Numbered from the stretch's first letter, positions 43,445 to 51,978 are shown. The stretch: DNA of 64,000 bases from Candidatus Promineifilum breve (GCF_900066015.1 NZ_LN890655.1:2954726-3018725); one strand, 5' to 3'. Numbers and translations: made by a program. Notes: generated by a model from the letters alone, not told the origin.

Positions 43445-43792
43445 TTATAGAGGCAAAAATTGGACTGTGTTCATCAGGTCTTCAGGCTCTCCGCTCATCG
43501 CGATCAATAATAAATCGTCAATTGCACCACCTATCGACACGCGCAATTGGTGAGCATAAATCACACCAGAAAACCGGATTCCCTTCCTTTGTCGGCGAAC
43601 TGCCTCGGCAATCAGATCGTCATCACGAGAAAATAAGACACGCCCAAGTTGTTCTGCACGATTCAACAGCAAAGGATCGGGAACTTGATGATGGTCATCC
43701 TCATAAGCAGTCAAAACATCAACACCGTGAAGGCGTAACCCGATGGTGATTGCTGCTGGTACATTGTGATCCATATAGAGACGGATGCTCAC
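43445..43792 (-). CDS. DUF5615 PIN-like toxin
   Basis: 115 aa. A PIN-like (Mut7-C type) nuclease fold with acidic residues in LYMDHNVP, AYEDDHHQVPD and FSRDDDLI. It should be an RNase toxin. The start overlaps the upstream DUF433 stop by 4 nt, the usual antitoxin-first layout. This pair appears intact, in contrast with the two neighbouring systems. The DNA is visibly more AT-rich than its surroundings. Confidence 0.82.
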   Translation of the reverse strand: MSIRLYMDHNVPAAITIGLRLHGVDVLTAYEDDHHQVPDPLLLNRAEQLGRVLFSRDDDLIAEAVRRQRKGIRFSGVIYAHQLRVSIGGAIDDLLLIAMSGEPEDLMNTVQFLPL

Positions 43793-44103
43793 GGCAAAAG
43801 CCCCTGAGCTTTCAGCTTGACGACTAATGGCGTCACCGGGGCGTTCTTTCGGATCAATTCGACAAACTCAAGACGCTGCTGAATGTCGGCGTCGATTTCG
43901 TCTTGGTGATCCCAGTAATATGCCAGGGCTGAATGAATTTGGCCGAGCGTTAAATGAGGATGTTGTAGATGAAGCTCCTCAGCGCTCCAACCATAGGCGA
44001 CCTTATCTAGGACTAACTCGATTACCTTGGTATTTGCGCCCGCAAGATAGGGTATACCGGATTCGTCGAGAACTATATGCGCATATGTCGTTTGGTCGAG
44101 CAT
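43789..44103 (-). CDS. DUF433 antitoxin
   Basis: 104 aa. DUF433 features: IVLDESGIPYLAGANTKVIELV, then GWSAEELHLQHPHLTLGQIHSALAYYWDHQDEID, a winged-helix-like DNA-binding segment. It should neutralise the overlapping DUF5615 toxin and repress their promoter. A minus-strand TATAAT at 44135-44140 lies 31 nt upstream of the ATG. Confidence 0.85.
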   Translation of the reverse strand: MLDQTTYAHIVLDESGIPYLAGANTKVIELVLDKVAYGWSAEELHLQHPHLTLGQIHSALAYYWDHQDEIDADIQQRLEFVELIRKNAPVTPLVVKLKAQGLLP

Positions 44104-44134
44104 GTTTACTCCGTTATGGGTTCCGTAGAGGGCA

Positions 44135-44140
44135 ATTATA
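44135..44140 (-). promoter_or_regulatory. -10 box for the DUF433/DUF5615 pair
   Basis: Minus-strand TATAAT in GGTATAATTG; no good -35 element is seen at 16-18 bp. The low GC content here raises the chance of a random match. Confidence 0.35.
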
Positions 44141-44147
44141 CCTTAAC

Positions 44148-44381
44148 ATGCCAGCCTGTTTCGATGCTGTTTTTTTGGAACACCCTGTTCACGTGAGTAT
44201 AACAGGTCAGAGAGGGATCGTCAGTTTACAGATGTATAATAATAAAAACATGGGTGACAAGACTAAAGATTTTTCATGGGCTGTGAGAGTCAAATCGGTT
44301 CGGGTGAGCGGCAATTGGCGGGTCACATTTGTGTTTGATGGGCAGGATGCGGCCAACGTCAATTTGGAAGATTATCATTGA
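44148..44381 (+). pseudogene. HigB/RelE-type toxin remnant, N-terminus lost
   Basis: 77-aa frame. Only the C-terminal part, [20 protein letters not shown] and then [15 protein letters not shown], matches the RelE/HigB ending ([12 protein letters not shown]...DYH). The first 35 to 40 residues bear no resemblance to the family N-terminus, and a full toxin would be about 92 aa. WAVRV and SVRVSG look like a small internal duplication. It is followed 10 nt later by an intact higA, so it is read as a decayed toxin; I found no other frame upstream encoding the missing part. Confidence 0.65.
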
Positions 44382-44391
44382 GGTGGCAGAA

Positions 44392-44685
44392 ATGATGAAT
44401 ATGTTTAATCCTCCTCATCCCGGCGAGATTCTTAGGGAGTTGTGCCTGGAGCCGTTGGGACTCACCGTAACCAAAGCGGCCGAGGGGTTGGGAGTGAGCC
44501 GCAAGACTCTATCGGCTATCCTGAACGGCAAGGCAGGCATTAGCCCGGAGATGGCTATCCGCCTGTCGATGGCCTTCGATACCTCGGCCGAGAGCTGGCT
44601 TAACCAGCAAGCTCAGTATGATCTATGGATCGCTCGGCAGAGGCAACGGGCATATAAGGTGGAAAGGCTTATTGCTACTGAGTAA
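44392..44685 (+). CDS. higA: HigA-family antitoxin
   Basis: 97 aa from ATG 44392 (GAGGTGG Shine-Dalgarno sequence overlapping the previous stop). Starts [14 protein letters not shown], the HigA opening, and has an XRE helix-turn-helix: [39 protein letters not shown]. It binds DNA and normally the HigB toxin. The toxin gene upstream is truncated, so this is an orphan antitoxin that may act in addiction defence or as a regulator. Confidence 0.9.
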   Translation: MMNMFNPPHPGEILRELCLEPLGLTVTKAAEGLGVSRKTLSAILNGKAGISPEMAIRLSMAFDTSAESWLNQQAQYDLWIARQRQRAYKVERLIATE

Positions 44686-44741
44686 CTAGAGGAATCGGAA
44701 GCCAATCCGAACAATCTGTGAATCGGTAGAGTAAAGTACAC

Positions 44742-44960
44742 GTGGACACTCTTGATATTTTAAATACCGCGCAATATGTAATCGACAAAGACGGCCGGCA
44801 AACGGCGGTCTTATTAGATCTGGAGAGTTGGGAAGCCTTGCGTCAGTTGTTGGAAGAGTTGGCGGAGGATGAACGTTTAGGAGAGTTGATGGCTGCTGTG
44901 CAGATGGATGAAAAGCTGGAATTGGAAGCAGCCCGAGAAGTCTATCAAGCATTCAGATAA
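44742..44960 (+). CDS. Phd/YefM-like antitoxin, orphan
   Basis: 72 aa from GTG 44742. MDTLDILNTAQYVIDKDGRQ followed by TAVLLDLESWEALRQLLEEL has the pattern of Phd/YefM N-terminal DNA-binding and C-terminal toxin-binding helices. No RelE/YoeB or Doc toxin follows. The downstream piece is a HicA remnant, which overlaps its last 53 nt in another frame. An orphan antitoxin is the simplest reading. Confidence 0.6.
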   Translation: MDTLDILNTAQYVIDKDGRQTAVLLDLESWEALRQLLEELAEDERLGELMAAVQMDEKLELEAAREVYQAFR

Positions 44961-45066
44961 GCCGGGTATCGTCACAATTTCTGGTAATATTGGCAAAGAA
45001 ATACCGCCGGGTACACTGAATAGTGTGTTAAAGCAGGCTCAACTAAAGGGGCAAGGCCATGACTGA
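44908..45066 (+). pseudogene. HicA toxin remnant (C-terminal part)
   Basis: 52-codon frame beginning MKSWNW. Residues KHSDKPGIVTISG and then GTLNSVLKQAQLK match the C-terminus of HicA RNases. The first 20 or so family residues and the catalytic GSH histidine are missing. It overlaps the end of the Phd-like gene and the first 8 nt of hicB, as in a normal hicA-hicB pair. Decayed by 5' deletion, probably at a junction with the Phd-like gene. Confidence 0.65.
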
Positions 45067-45274
45067 ATATATGGTTGTGATTGAACAAGGCGTAGACGGC
45101 TTTGGGGCCTACGTGCCGGATCTACCTGGCTGCGTGGCTGTCGGCGACACGCGCGAAGAAGTGCTGACCCTCATCCAAGAAGCGATAACCTTCCATCTGG
45201 AGTTGTTGCGAGAAGACGGTCTACCCATTCCGCAACCGCATTCGGAAAGCGAGTATGTAGCGGTAACTGCTTAA
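45059..45274 (+). CDS. HicB-family antitoxin
   Basis: 71 aa. The partial RNase-H-like HicB fold is clear: YMVVIEQGVDGFGAYVPDLP, GCVAVGDTREEVLTLIQEAI and then FHLELLREDGLPIP. It lacks a C-terminal DNA-binding helix-turn-helix, so it is the short HicB form. Its toxin is the fragment upstream, so it is another antitoxin that outlived its partner. Confidence 0.85.
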   Translation: MTEYMVVIEQGVDGFGAYVPDLPGCVAVGDTREEVLTLIQEAITFHLELLREDGLPIPQPHSESEYVAVTA

Positions 45275-45298
45275 AGACGCCTGGATTGATATTCTTCT

Positions 45299-46591
45299 TT
45301 ATCGCCGCAACACCATAAACAGTAGCGCCCCCAACAAAATAACCCCGATCAGGATCGCCCCGATCCCCACGTAGACGAGCCAATTGGAGCCGCCACTTGC
45401 CCCGCCGCCGGTGGCCGCGGCCGTGGCTGTCACCGCGCCCGCCGCCAGGGTTGGCGTGGCCGCGCCCGCCGTGGGCGTGGTGCGCAGCCGGCTGCCGAAC
45501 TCCAGCCCCACCGTCTGCCCGTCGGCCACGTTGACCGTGGCATTGGCCTGGGTGGTCATCTCCAGCGACGACGGCAGCGTCTGGCCCACCTGATAGGCCC
45601 CGGCGGCCAGATTGCCGAAGCAGATGGGCGTCTCCGTGCCGGTGGAGACGGCCTGGCCGATGACCGCGCTGCCCTGGCCCACGGTCAATGTGACCCCGCC
45701 CACGTACCCCTCATCGGGATCGCGCAGGCCGTTGCCGTTGGCGTCCAGGAAGGCGTTGACGCAGATGGTTGACGTGCCGGCTGCCGGGCCGGCGACCGTG
45801 GCCGCCGCGGTGGGCACGAGCGTGGCCGAACCCGCGTCGGTGGGCGCGCCGGTCGGCGGGGGCAGGGCGGTCGGCGTATCCGTGGCCGGGGCCTGCGTCG
45901 GTTGCGGGGCGGGCGTATTCGTCGGCGGCGACTGGACGACGAGTTGGGCAGCATCGGCCCACGTGTCCAGGAATTGGCGGCACTGATTGACGCCGTTGAC
46001 CGCCCAATCGGCGCCGGTGAAAACGGTGATCTGGTTGCCGGTGGCCGTCGCCTCCACGCTGAATTGCTGCCACGCATCGTGGGGCGAGCCGGCCGCGCCC
46101 CAGACCACGTCGGCGTCGTTCCACACCCCGCCGCCGTTGGGGTCGATGCCGGCGCGCATATTGATCTGCAAGCCGCTCTCCGACGGCGCGGGCGAGGCCT
46201 CGTTGGTTCCCCGGCCGCGACCGTAGAACGTGAAGCGATAGACCGCGCCCGGCGTGGCCGGCACGGTCTGATAGACGCCGCCCGACCAGGTGTCCCAGTT
46301 GTTGCCGACGTATTGGGACACCGCGCCGTCGCGCACGAAGCCGGAACTCGTCTCCGCGTTCCAGCGCGGCTCAAAGTGGTAGGCCACCAGGCACTCCTGA
46401 TCGGTGCGCGGCGTGGCCCGATGCCAGCGCTGCCAGTTCTGGGCCGCGCCGCCGCTGAAGGGCTGCTCGAAGCTGGGGTTTTGCAGCAGGTTGGTTCCCT
46501 GAGCGGCCGGGGCGGCCAGGGCGCGGGCGCTCAGAAAGAGAGTTAGGCTCAGGATCACGATCAGGAGAAGGTTGCTCTTTTTCATCGTCAC
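45299..46591 (-). CDS. Secreted surface protein with CBM-like and SdrD_B-like modules
   Basis: 430 aa. Signal peptide (6-27, SNLLLIVILSLTLFLSARAL), then a jelly-roll carbohydrate-binding-like domain starting GTNLLQNPSFEQPF and ending around CRQFLDTWADAAQLVVQSP. A Thr/Pro/Ala linker (about 222-268) leads to an SdrD_B-like Ca-binding module (ICVNAFLDANGNGLRDPDEG, about 272-360), a second low-complexity stretch and one transmembrane helix (about 404-428). It should be displayed on the surface and held by the C-terminal anchor. Same module plan as the next gene, probably cotranscribed from upstream (33-nt gap). Confidence 0.75.
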   Translation of the reverse strand: MTMKKSNLLLIVILSLTLFLSARALAAPAAQGTNLLQNPSFEQPFSGGAAQNWQRWHRATPRTDQECLVAYHFEPRWNAETSSGFVRDGAVSQYVGNNWDTWSGGVYQTVPATPGAVYRFTFYGRGRGTNEASPAPSESGLQINMRAGIDPNGGGVWNDADVVWGAAGSPHDAWQQFSVEATATGNQITVFTGADWAVNGVNQCRQFLDTWADAAQLVVQSPPTNTPAPQPTQAPATDTPTALPPPTGAPTDAGSATLVPTAAATVAGPAAGTSTICVNAFLDANGNGLRDPDEGYVGGVTLTVGQGSAVIGQAVSTGTETPICFGNLAAGAYQVGQTLPSSLEMTTQANATVNVADGQTVGLEFGSRLRTTPTAGAATPTLAAGAVTATAAATGGGASGGSNWLVYVGIGAILIGVILLGALLFMVLRR

Positions 46592-46623
46592 ATCACGTTG
46601 CCGGCCGGCGGCCGGGCCTCTAA

Positions 46624-47637
46624 TTATTCCAGGTCATCGAGATCGCGGAAGCGGCGCTCGCTGCCCGCCTTGTCGGGCGGAGGGCCGGCGGCGGGGCGGC
46701 TCCCAGTCTGTCTGAACAGCAAGAGTAGCACAGCCCCCAGCAGGAGCAAACCGCCGATGAAGAGGGCGATGACGCCGGCCAGGCGGGGGGCGAGGGAGCC
46801 GGCAGGGGAGCTGGGGGGCGGGGGAGCAGGGGAGCCAGAGGGCAGGAGAGACGGGGTCGTGGTGGCGGTTGTTGGTTGGCCGTTGGCGGTCACTACCCCC
46901 GGTGTGGCCGCGCCGATGAAGCTGCCGAATGCCTGGCGCAGTTCGCCGCCGCCGGTCAGGTTCAGCGACCAGTCGCCGGCGGTGGTCAGCGTTTCGCCGG
47001 GGGCGATGGAGCGGGCGACGCGGTACTCGCCGGGGGCCAGCCCGTCGAGGCATTTCGGCTCGGAACGGCCGTCGGTGATGTAGTTGGCGACGACGGCCGT
47101 CGTGTTATAGATGGTGAAGGCCACCCCGGCCCGCAGCGGCTCGCCGGGATCGTGGACGCCGTCGCGGTTGAGGTCGTCGAAGGCGCTCAGGCAGATGGTG
47201 GCCGTGGCCGGGGTGGCCGTCGGTTGCGGCGTGGGCGGTGGCAGGGGCGCGGTGGGCGTGATCACCGGCGTGGCGGTCAGCGGGGCGACGAAGCCGACGA
47301 TGAGCGCGTCGCCGGGGTTGATGATGGCGCTCTCGCTCAGGTTGTTGAGCGCCAGCAGGTCGGGCAGGGTCAGCCCGGCGCGGGCGGCGATGATCCACAG
47401 CGATTCGCCCGGCTGGACGACGACGATGATCGCCCCCTCGGCATTGGGCGTGGGCGACACCCAGGGGGGCGGCAGAGTGGGCAAAGTTGTCGCGCTCTCG
47501 GTGGCCGCGGCCGTGGCGGGTGCGACCGTAGCGCCGACGGTCGGCGTGGCAGCCTGGCGCGGCGGCACGGCGGCCCAGCCGGCCGGCAGCAGCACGGCCG
47601 CCAGTAACCACAAGAGGGATCCCCATTTCATCATCAT
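46624..47637 (-). CDS. LysM plus SdrD_B-like anchored protein
   Basis: 337 aa. Signal peptide (about 1-22), Thr/Ala linker, LysM domain (about 71-113, VVVQPGESLWIIAARAGLTL), Thr/Pro linker, SdrD_B-like module (ICLSAFDDLNRDGVHDPGEP, about 147-245), a Pro/Ser segment coded by a B-type repeat (46783-46853) and one transmembrane helix near the C-terminus. It probably links the membrane to peptidoglycan. GGAG 10-13 nt before the ATG. GT39 ends 13 nt upstream, so they share an operon. Confidence 0.78.
   Translation of the reverse strand: MMMKWGSLLWLLAAVLLPAGWAAVPPRQAATPTVGATVAPATAAATESATTLPTLPPPWVSPTPNAEGAIIVVVQPGESLWIIAARAGLTLPDLLALNNLSESAIINPGDALIVGFVAPLTATPVITPTAPLPPPTPQPTATPATATICLSAFDDLNRDGVHDPGEPLRAGVAFTIYNTTAVVANYITDGRSEPKCLDGLAPGEYRVARSIAPGETLTTAGDWSLNLTGGGELRQAFGSFIGAATPGVVTANGQPTTATTTPSLLPSGSPAPPPPSSPAGSLAPRLAGVIALFIGGLLLLGAVLLLLFRQTGSRPAAGPPPDKAGSERRFRDLDDLE
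46783..46853. repeat. GGGGAGC-type array inside the coding sequence (B)
   Basis: GGCGAGGGAGCCGGCAGGGG, then AGCTGGGGGGCGGGGGAGCA and GGGGAGCCAGAGGGCAGGAG. Translated on the minus strand as PSGSPAPPPPSSPAGSLAP, a loop before the transmembrane helix. Confidence 0.75.
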
Positions 47638-47650
47638 ACCAATACGCTCC

Positions 47651-49651
47651 TTACGGTTCCGGCCGGATGATCGCTTTGTCGTCGATCAGCCCGCCGCCGG
47701 CATCCACCACCGGCAGGCGTTCGTTCGTATCGGGCCAATATAACCCAATTGCCACGCTGTCGCCCGCCGTATTGTACGGGCGGGGTAAACTGAGCACGTA
47801 CCGTTCGCTGACCTGTATGCCCGGCGACCAGCCCGCCGTGGGCCACAAACCGCGCAATAGCGGGCCGTCGTATTGGGCCAGCATCCCTTCCGGCCCCATC
47901 ACGTGGATGAACAGATTGGGCGATGGGGCGTCGCCGGGGTAGCTGCTGCCCGGCTGCCAGCGCAGATCGACGGCGATTTCATCGGCCGCGGGCAGGTCGG
48001 CCGTGGTGTCGAGCAGGAAAGTGTCGGCGAAATTGACGGCCGTGGCCGCGTCGGGGGCGGCCGTTAGCGGCGTGACGGCAAAGCGGCTGAAGAGCGAGTA
48101 CGGCGTCGGTTCCAGATCGCCGCGGGCCAGCGGGCCGGGGGCGACATCGACCAGCGCCGGGGCCACGATGGCCGCCGGCAGAAAGTCGAGCGGGTCGTAG
48201 GGCCAGGCGTAGACGACCGACGGGGCGACGAGCGCGGGCAGGCCCTCGGCCGGGGTGAAGGTCGCCGCCGGGTGGTCGCCCAGCAGGAAGCGGACGGACG
48301 GCCAGCCATCGGGGAAGCGACGGTCGAGCAGCACAGTAGCCCCGGCCTCGGCGTCAGCGGCGGCGGTGTGGGCCAGGTCGGCGGCGGCGGCCTCGAATAG
48401 GTAGGCCACGTCGGGTTGTTGCGCATAGTCTACGTAGTCACAGACGGTCAGGGCGGCGCTACCGGCCAGCAGCAGGATGACGGCCGCGCGCCGCCCCGCC
48501 ACCGGCAGCCGCGCCCATTCCCATAGCAGCGCCAGCCCAATGGCCGGAAACAGGATAGCCCCCGGCAGCACCCCGGCCGCCCGCAGAAAGTGGGGCGCGT
48601 CTTCGGCCAGGATGGTCGGGCCGAGCATGACCAGTTGCCACAGCAGGACGAAGGCCGCCGCCGGTCGCCGCCAATGGCGCAGACACCACAGCAGACCCAC
48701 CAGGAACGGCCCGGCCATGAGCCAATCGAAGACGGGTCGCCCGACGGCGCTTTGCTCCGGCATCAGGGCGAAGCTGCGCCAGGCGTTGTGGCGCAGAATG
48801 TCGTCGCCGCGCCACAGATACATGCCCAGCGCGCGCCCGACGTTGCCCAGCAGCGCCCCCAGCGGATCGCCGCCGTTGATGTCGGGGCTGAGAATGGAGA
48901 CCTGTCCGGCGCGGCCGAACACCAGTGACGGGTCGGCGGCGAAGACCAACGCCAGGGGGGCCAGAGCCAGCGCCGCGCCCAGAGCGAACCACAACACCCG
49001 GCCGCCATCCCACAGCCGCGCCCGCCGCCCCGTGGCGATGAGATAGAGGGCGAAAAGGCCCAGCAGCAGCGGCGTGAAGCGGACGGCCAGATAGGTGTAG
49101 AAGCTCAGACCATAGACCAGCCCGGCGGCCAGCCACCAGCCGCGGCGATGCTCGCGCCAGGCGCGCGTGCCCAGCCAGAAAGTCAGCGCCAATAGCGGGG
49201 CCAGCAGCCCGGCGCGTAGCCCGATGCGGCCGAGATGGACGGGCCAGAAGGTGACCGCCCACAGGATGGCGGCGAACAGCCCGGCGGCGCGGCCGAACCA
49301 GTCGCGGCCGAGCCAATAGACGGGCAACGTCGCCAACGCCCCGACCAGCGCCGCCGGCAGCCGCAGCGCGAAGGTCGTGGGGCCAAAGAGGGCCAGCGAC
49401 AGGGCGACGAGGTAGATGAAGAGTGGCTCGCGGCCGTTGTTGGCCGGGAAGAAGAGGGCCAGATCGCCGCGCAACACGCCCAGCGCGTCGAGGCCGTTGT
49501 AGGCTTCGTCGCGATAGGGGCCGGGCGGCCATTCGCCCAGGCGATAGAGCCGCAGACCGGCGGCCAGGCCGACGACCAGAAGCAACAAAGCCCATCCCTG
49601 CCAGGATGGGCCGAACGACCGCCGCGCTGCTAACTTTCGCAAGGTTGCCAA
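47651..49651 (-). CDS. Glycosyltransferase family 39 (ArnT/PMT-type)
   Basis: 666 aa from a TTG. A dozen helices. The GT-C acidic motif GPYRDEAYNGLDAL lies in the first extracellular loop, followed by NNGREPLFIYLVAL and IGLRAGLLAPL. The C-terminal 220 residues form a soluble domain. It should transfer a sugar from a polyprenyl-phosphate donor to a protein or lipid on the outer face. The promoter (49661-49688) places the start of transcription about 3 nt before the start codon. Operon with the two SdrD_B-like surface proteins, so it may glycosylate them; this is inference. Confidence 0.85.
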   Translation of the reverse strand: MATLRKLAARRSFGPSWQGWALLLLVVGLAAGLRLYRLGEWPPGPYRDEAYNGLDALGVLRGDLALFFPANNGREPLFIYLVALSLALFGPTTFALRLPAALVGALATLPVYWLGRDWFGRAAGLFAAILWAVTFWPVHLGRIGLRAGLLAPLLALTFWLGTRAWREHRRGWWLAAGLVYGLSFYTYLAVRFTPLLLGLFALYLIATGRRARLWDGGRVLWFALGAALALAPLALVFAADPSLVFGRAGQVSILSPDINGGDPLGALLGNVGRALGMYLWRGDDILRHNAWRSFALMPEQSAVGRPVFDWLMAGPFLVGLLWCLRHWRRPAAAFVLLWQLVMLGPTILAEDAPHFLRAAGVLPGAILFPAIGLALLWEWARLPVAGRRAAVILLLAGSAALTVCDYVDYAQQPDVAYLFEAAAADLAHTAAADAEAGATVLLDRRFPDGWPSVRFLLGDHPAATFTPAEGLPALVAPSVVYAWPYDPLDFLPAAIVAPALVDVAPGPLARGDLEPTPYSLFSRFAVTPLTAAPDAATAVNFADTFLLDTTADLPAADEIAVDLRWQPGSSYPGDAPSPNLFIHVMGPEGMLAQYDGPLLRGLWPTAGWSPGIQVSERYVLSLPRPYNTAGDSVAIGLYWPDTNERLPVVDAGGGLIDDKAIIRPEP

Positions 49652-49660
49652 AGCAGACGC

Positions 49661-49688
49661 AGTATAGCAAAATTACCCATTGCGTCAA
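49661..49688 (-). promoter_or_regulatory. Promoter of the GT39 operon
   Basis: Minus strand -35 TTGACG (49683-49688), 16-bp spacer ending TTTTGC, -10 TATACT (49661-49666) with TGn extension. About 9 nt lie between -10 and the TTG start, so near-leaderless. Confidence 0.65.
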
Positions 49689-49704
49689 AGCCTCAATCTT
49701 TATT

Positions 49705-50823
49705 ATGCGCGTGCTCATGCTCTCCAAGGCCTGCCTCGTGGGGGCCTACCAGACCAAGCTGGAAGCCATCGCCCGTTTGCCGGGCGTGGCGTTGACGGCC
49801 ATCGTGCCGCCGTCGTGGGACGACCCCGACGGCCGCGTGACGCTGGAACGGCGCTACACCGAGGGCTACGAGCTGCTGGTCGATCCCATCCGCTTCAACG
49901 GCCGCTACCACACCTATTACTTTCCCCGACTGCCGCAGCGGCTGGCCCAGTTGCGCCCCGACATCGTCCACATCGATGAGGAGCCGTATAACCTGGCGAC
50001 GTGGCTGGCGCTGCGGGCGGCGCGCGCCGCCGGGGCCAAAACGCTCTTTTTCAGTTGGCAGAATATCGCTCGCTCCTACCCGCTGCCGTTTAGCCTGATG
50101 GAGCGGCAGGTGTTGGCCGGGGTGGATTACGCCATCATGGGCAATCAGGAGGCGGTGGGCGTGTGGCAGTCGAAGGGCTACGCCGGCCCCTACCAGGTGA
50201 TCCCGCAATTCGGCGTCGATCCCGATCTGTTCGCGCCGCCGCCCACGCGCGACCCCGGCCGGGCCTTCATCATCGGCTCGGCCAACCGGCGGCTGGCCCC
50301 GGAAAAGGGGGTCGATCTGTTGCTGCGGGCGGCGGCCGAGCTGCCCGGCGTGTGGCGGCTCCACGTGGCCGGCGAAGGCCCGGCGCTGCCGTCGTTGCGC
50401 CGCCTGGCCGATGAGTTGGGCATCGCCGCCCGCGTCCACTTCGACGGCCCCATCCCCTCGACGCAGGTGCCGGCCTATCTGCGCGAACTGGACGCGCTGG
50501 TGCTCACCTCGCGGACGCTGCCCAGCTGGAAGGAACAGTTCGGCCGGGTGCTGGTGGAGGCGATGGCCTGCGGTGTGCCGGTCATCGGCTCACGTTCCGG
50601 CGAGATTCCCCACGTCATCGGCGACGCGGGCCTTACTGTTCCAGAAGAGGATATAGACGCGCTTCGGAATGGCCTGCTACAATTGATGCAGGATGACGCG
50701 CTGCGCCGCGAGTTGAGCCGGCGCGGCCGACAACGGGTGCTGGAGCGCTTCACCCAGGCGCAGATCGCCGCCGCTACGGTGGACGTCTATCGGCGTATGC
50801 TGCCCCGTTCCGAAGAGAAATGA
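49705..50823 (+). CDS. Glycosyltransferase family 4 (GT-B)
   Basis: 372 aa from ATG 49705; upstream in-frame codons run antisense to the GT39 gene. MRVLMLSKACLVGAYQTKLE then EEPYNLATWLALRAARAAGA fit a GT-B N-domain with the acceptor site. Donor site: IIGSANRRLAPEKGVDLLL, HVAGEGPALPSLR, VLTSRTLPSWKEQFGRVLVE and EAMACGVPVIGSRSGEIPHV (E-x7-E). It transfers an activated sugar to a surface glycan or lipid. Divergent from the GT39 operon with a 53-nt gap. C-terminal part ends next to repeat C6. Confidence 0.9.
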   Translation: MRVLMLSKACLVGAYQTKLEAIARLPGVALTAIVPPSWDDPDGRVTLERRYTEGYELLVDPIRFNGRYHTYYFPRLPQRLAQLRPDIVHIDEEPYNLATWLALRAARAAGAKTLFFSWQNIARSYPLPFSLMERQVLAGVDYAIMGNQEAVGVWQSKGYAGPYQVIPQFGVDPDLFAPPPTRDPGRAFIIGSANRRLAPEKGVDLLLRAAAELPGVWRLHVAGEGPALPSLRRLADELGIAARVHFDGPIPSTQVPAYLRELDALVLTSRTLPSWKEQFGRVLVEAMACGVPVIGSRSGEIPHVIGDAGLTVPEEDIDALRNGLLQLMQDDALRRELSRRGRQRVLERFTQAQIAAATVDVYRRMLPRSEEK

Positions 50824-50885
50824 ATGAAACACGGATTTCCACGGATATAACGGATTGGACGGTAAGAGAAGAGTCTGCCTACAAA
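50823..50885. repeat. CACGGAT family array, copy C6 (half)
   Basis: AAACACGGATTTCCACGGATATAACGGATTGGAC followed by a weaker AAAATCCGGCTAA right side. Only the direct-repeat half is clear. Confidence 0.7.
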
Positions 50886-50925
50886 ATCCGGCTAATGATC
50901 GTGATCCGGGTCTAATCGATTGCCT

Positions 50926-51972
50926 ATGAGTGAACCAATACCGCCGATTGAAGAGATCGGTGAACTGAACGAACAGGAAATAGCGACCGGCGAGCGCCGC
51001 CCGCGGCTGGCTGTGCGCCTGTTGGGGCTGGCGCTGGTCATCTTCTCCGTCGTCGTGGCGACCTATCTGGTGGTGGCCTACTTCGCGCTGGAGAGCGGCC
51101 GGGCCGAACGTGTGGCCCAGGAGACGACGGCCCGCACGGAACAGATCGACCGCCAACTGGAACTGGCGCGCGAAGACCTGGCTGAGGGCAGCGATAACCT
51201 GGCCCTCACCCGTGTGGAGTGGGTGCTGAGCCAGGACGCGGCCAATGCCGACGCCCTGGCGCTGCGCGATCAGGTGCTGAGCGAACGGGACCAACCGACG
51301 GCCGTGCCCACCACGCCGCCGGCCACGCCATTGCCGGCCACAACCATTGCCGCCGAAGCACCGGCCGGCGACGCGCTGCCCGAACTGCAAGCCATCCGCC
51401 GATTGACGGCCGCCGAGGATTGGGAGGGAGCCTTGACGCTATTGCTGGCCTTCCAGCAGCGCTTCCCCGATTACCAGCGCAATGAGACCAATCAACTCCT
51501 CTATGACACCTACGTCGCCCTTGGCTTGAGCCACATCAACACCGAAAAAATTGAACTGGGCCTCAATTACTTCGCCCAGGCCGAGCGGCTGGGCAACCTG
51601 CCCCAGGAAGCGCTCGATTATCGCCAGTGGGCCGACCTCTACTTCGAGGCCGTGGCCTATTCGGGCGTCAACTGGGACATCGCCGCCGGCTATTGGCGCG
51701 ATCTGTGCGCCGCGGCCCCCTTCTTCCAGGGGGCGTGCGAGCGCTTCCAGTCGGCCCTAATCGGCTATGGCGACCAACTGGCCTATCTGTTCGACTGGTG
51801 CCCGGCCGTCTCGGTCTATCAGGAGGCCTGGAACCGCCAGCCAACCGAGACGCTAGGCAGCAAGCTGAGCGAGGCCCGCGCCGGTTGCGCTTCGGCCACG
51901 GCCGTGCCCATCACCGGCACGAACCCCATCACCGGCACCAACCCGCTGACGCCGACGGAACCGGGAGGCTAG
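50926..51972 (+). CDS. Membrane-anchored TPR-like protein
   Basis: 348 aa from ATG 50926. A cytoplasmic N-terminus (about 1-28), one transmembrane helix (LLGLALVIFSVVVATYLVVA, about 32-52), a coiled region rich in Ala/Glu, a Thr/Pro/Ala linker (about 123-147), then TPR-like helical repeats (AIRRLTAAEDWEGALTLLLA and GLNYFAQAERLGNLPQEALD). Two cysteines in the C-terminal half. It ends with repeated ITGTNP units. The next gene starts 6 nt later and codes the LuxR-Kelch protein, so the two are probably partners. Confidence 0.65.
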   Translation: MSEPIPPIEEIGELNEQEIATGERRPRLAVRLLGLALVIFSVVVATYLVVAYFALESGRAERVAQETTARTEQIDRQLELAREDLAEGSDNLALTRVEWVLSQDAANADALALRDQVLSERDQPTAVPTTPPATPLPATTIAAEAPAGDALPELQAIRRLTAAEDWEGALTLLLAFQQRFPDYQRNETNQLLYDTYVALGLSHINTEKIELGLNYFAQAERLGNLPQEALDYRQWADLYFEAVAYSGVNWDIAAGYWRDLCAAAPFFQGACERFQSALIGYGDQLAYLFDWCPAVSVYQEAWNRQPTETLGSKLSEARAGCASATAVPITGTNPITGTNPLTPTEPGG

Positions 51973-51978
51973 AGCGCG

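Noticed and set aside
44100-44150. N-terminus of HigB in another frame (frameshifted rather than truncated gene)
   Set aside because: I translated the nearby frames and found no sequence resembling the HigB start, so truncation is preferred. A sequencing error cannot be fully excluded.
43445-45274. Insertion sequence or integrative element at the AT-rich island
   Set aside because: No transposase, integrase, tRNA or terminal inverted repeats were seen around it.
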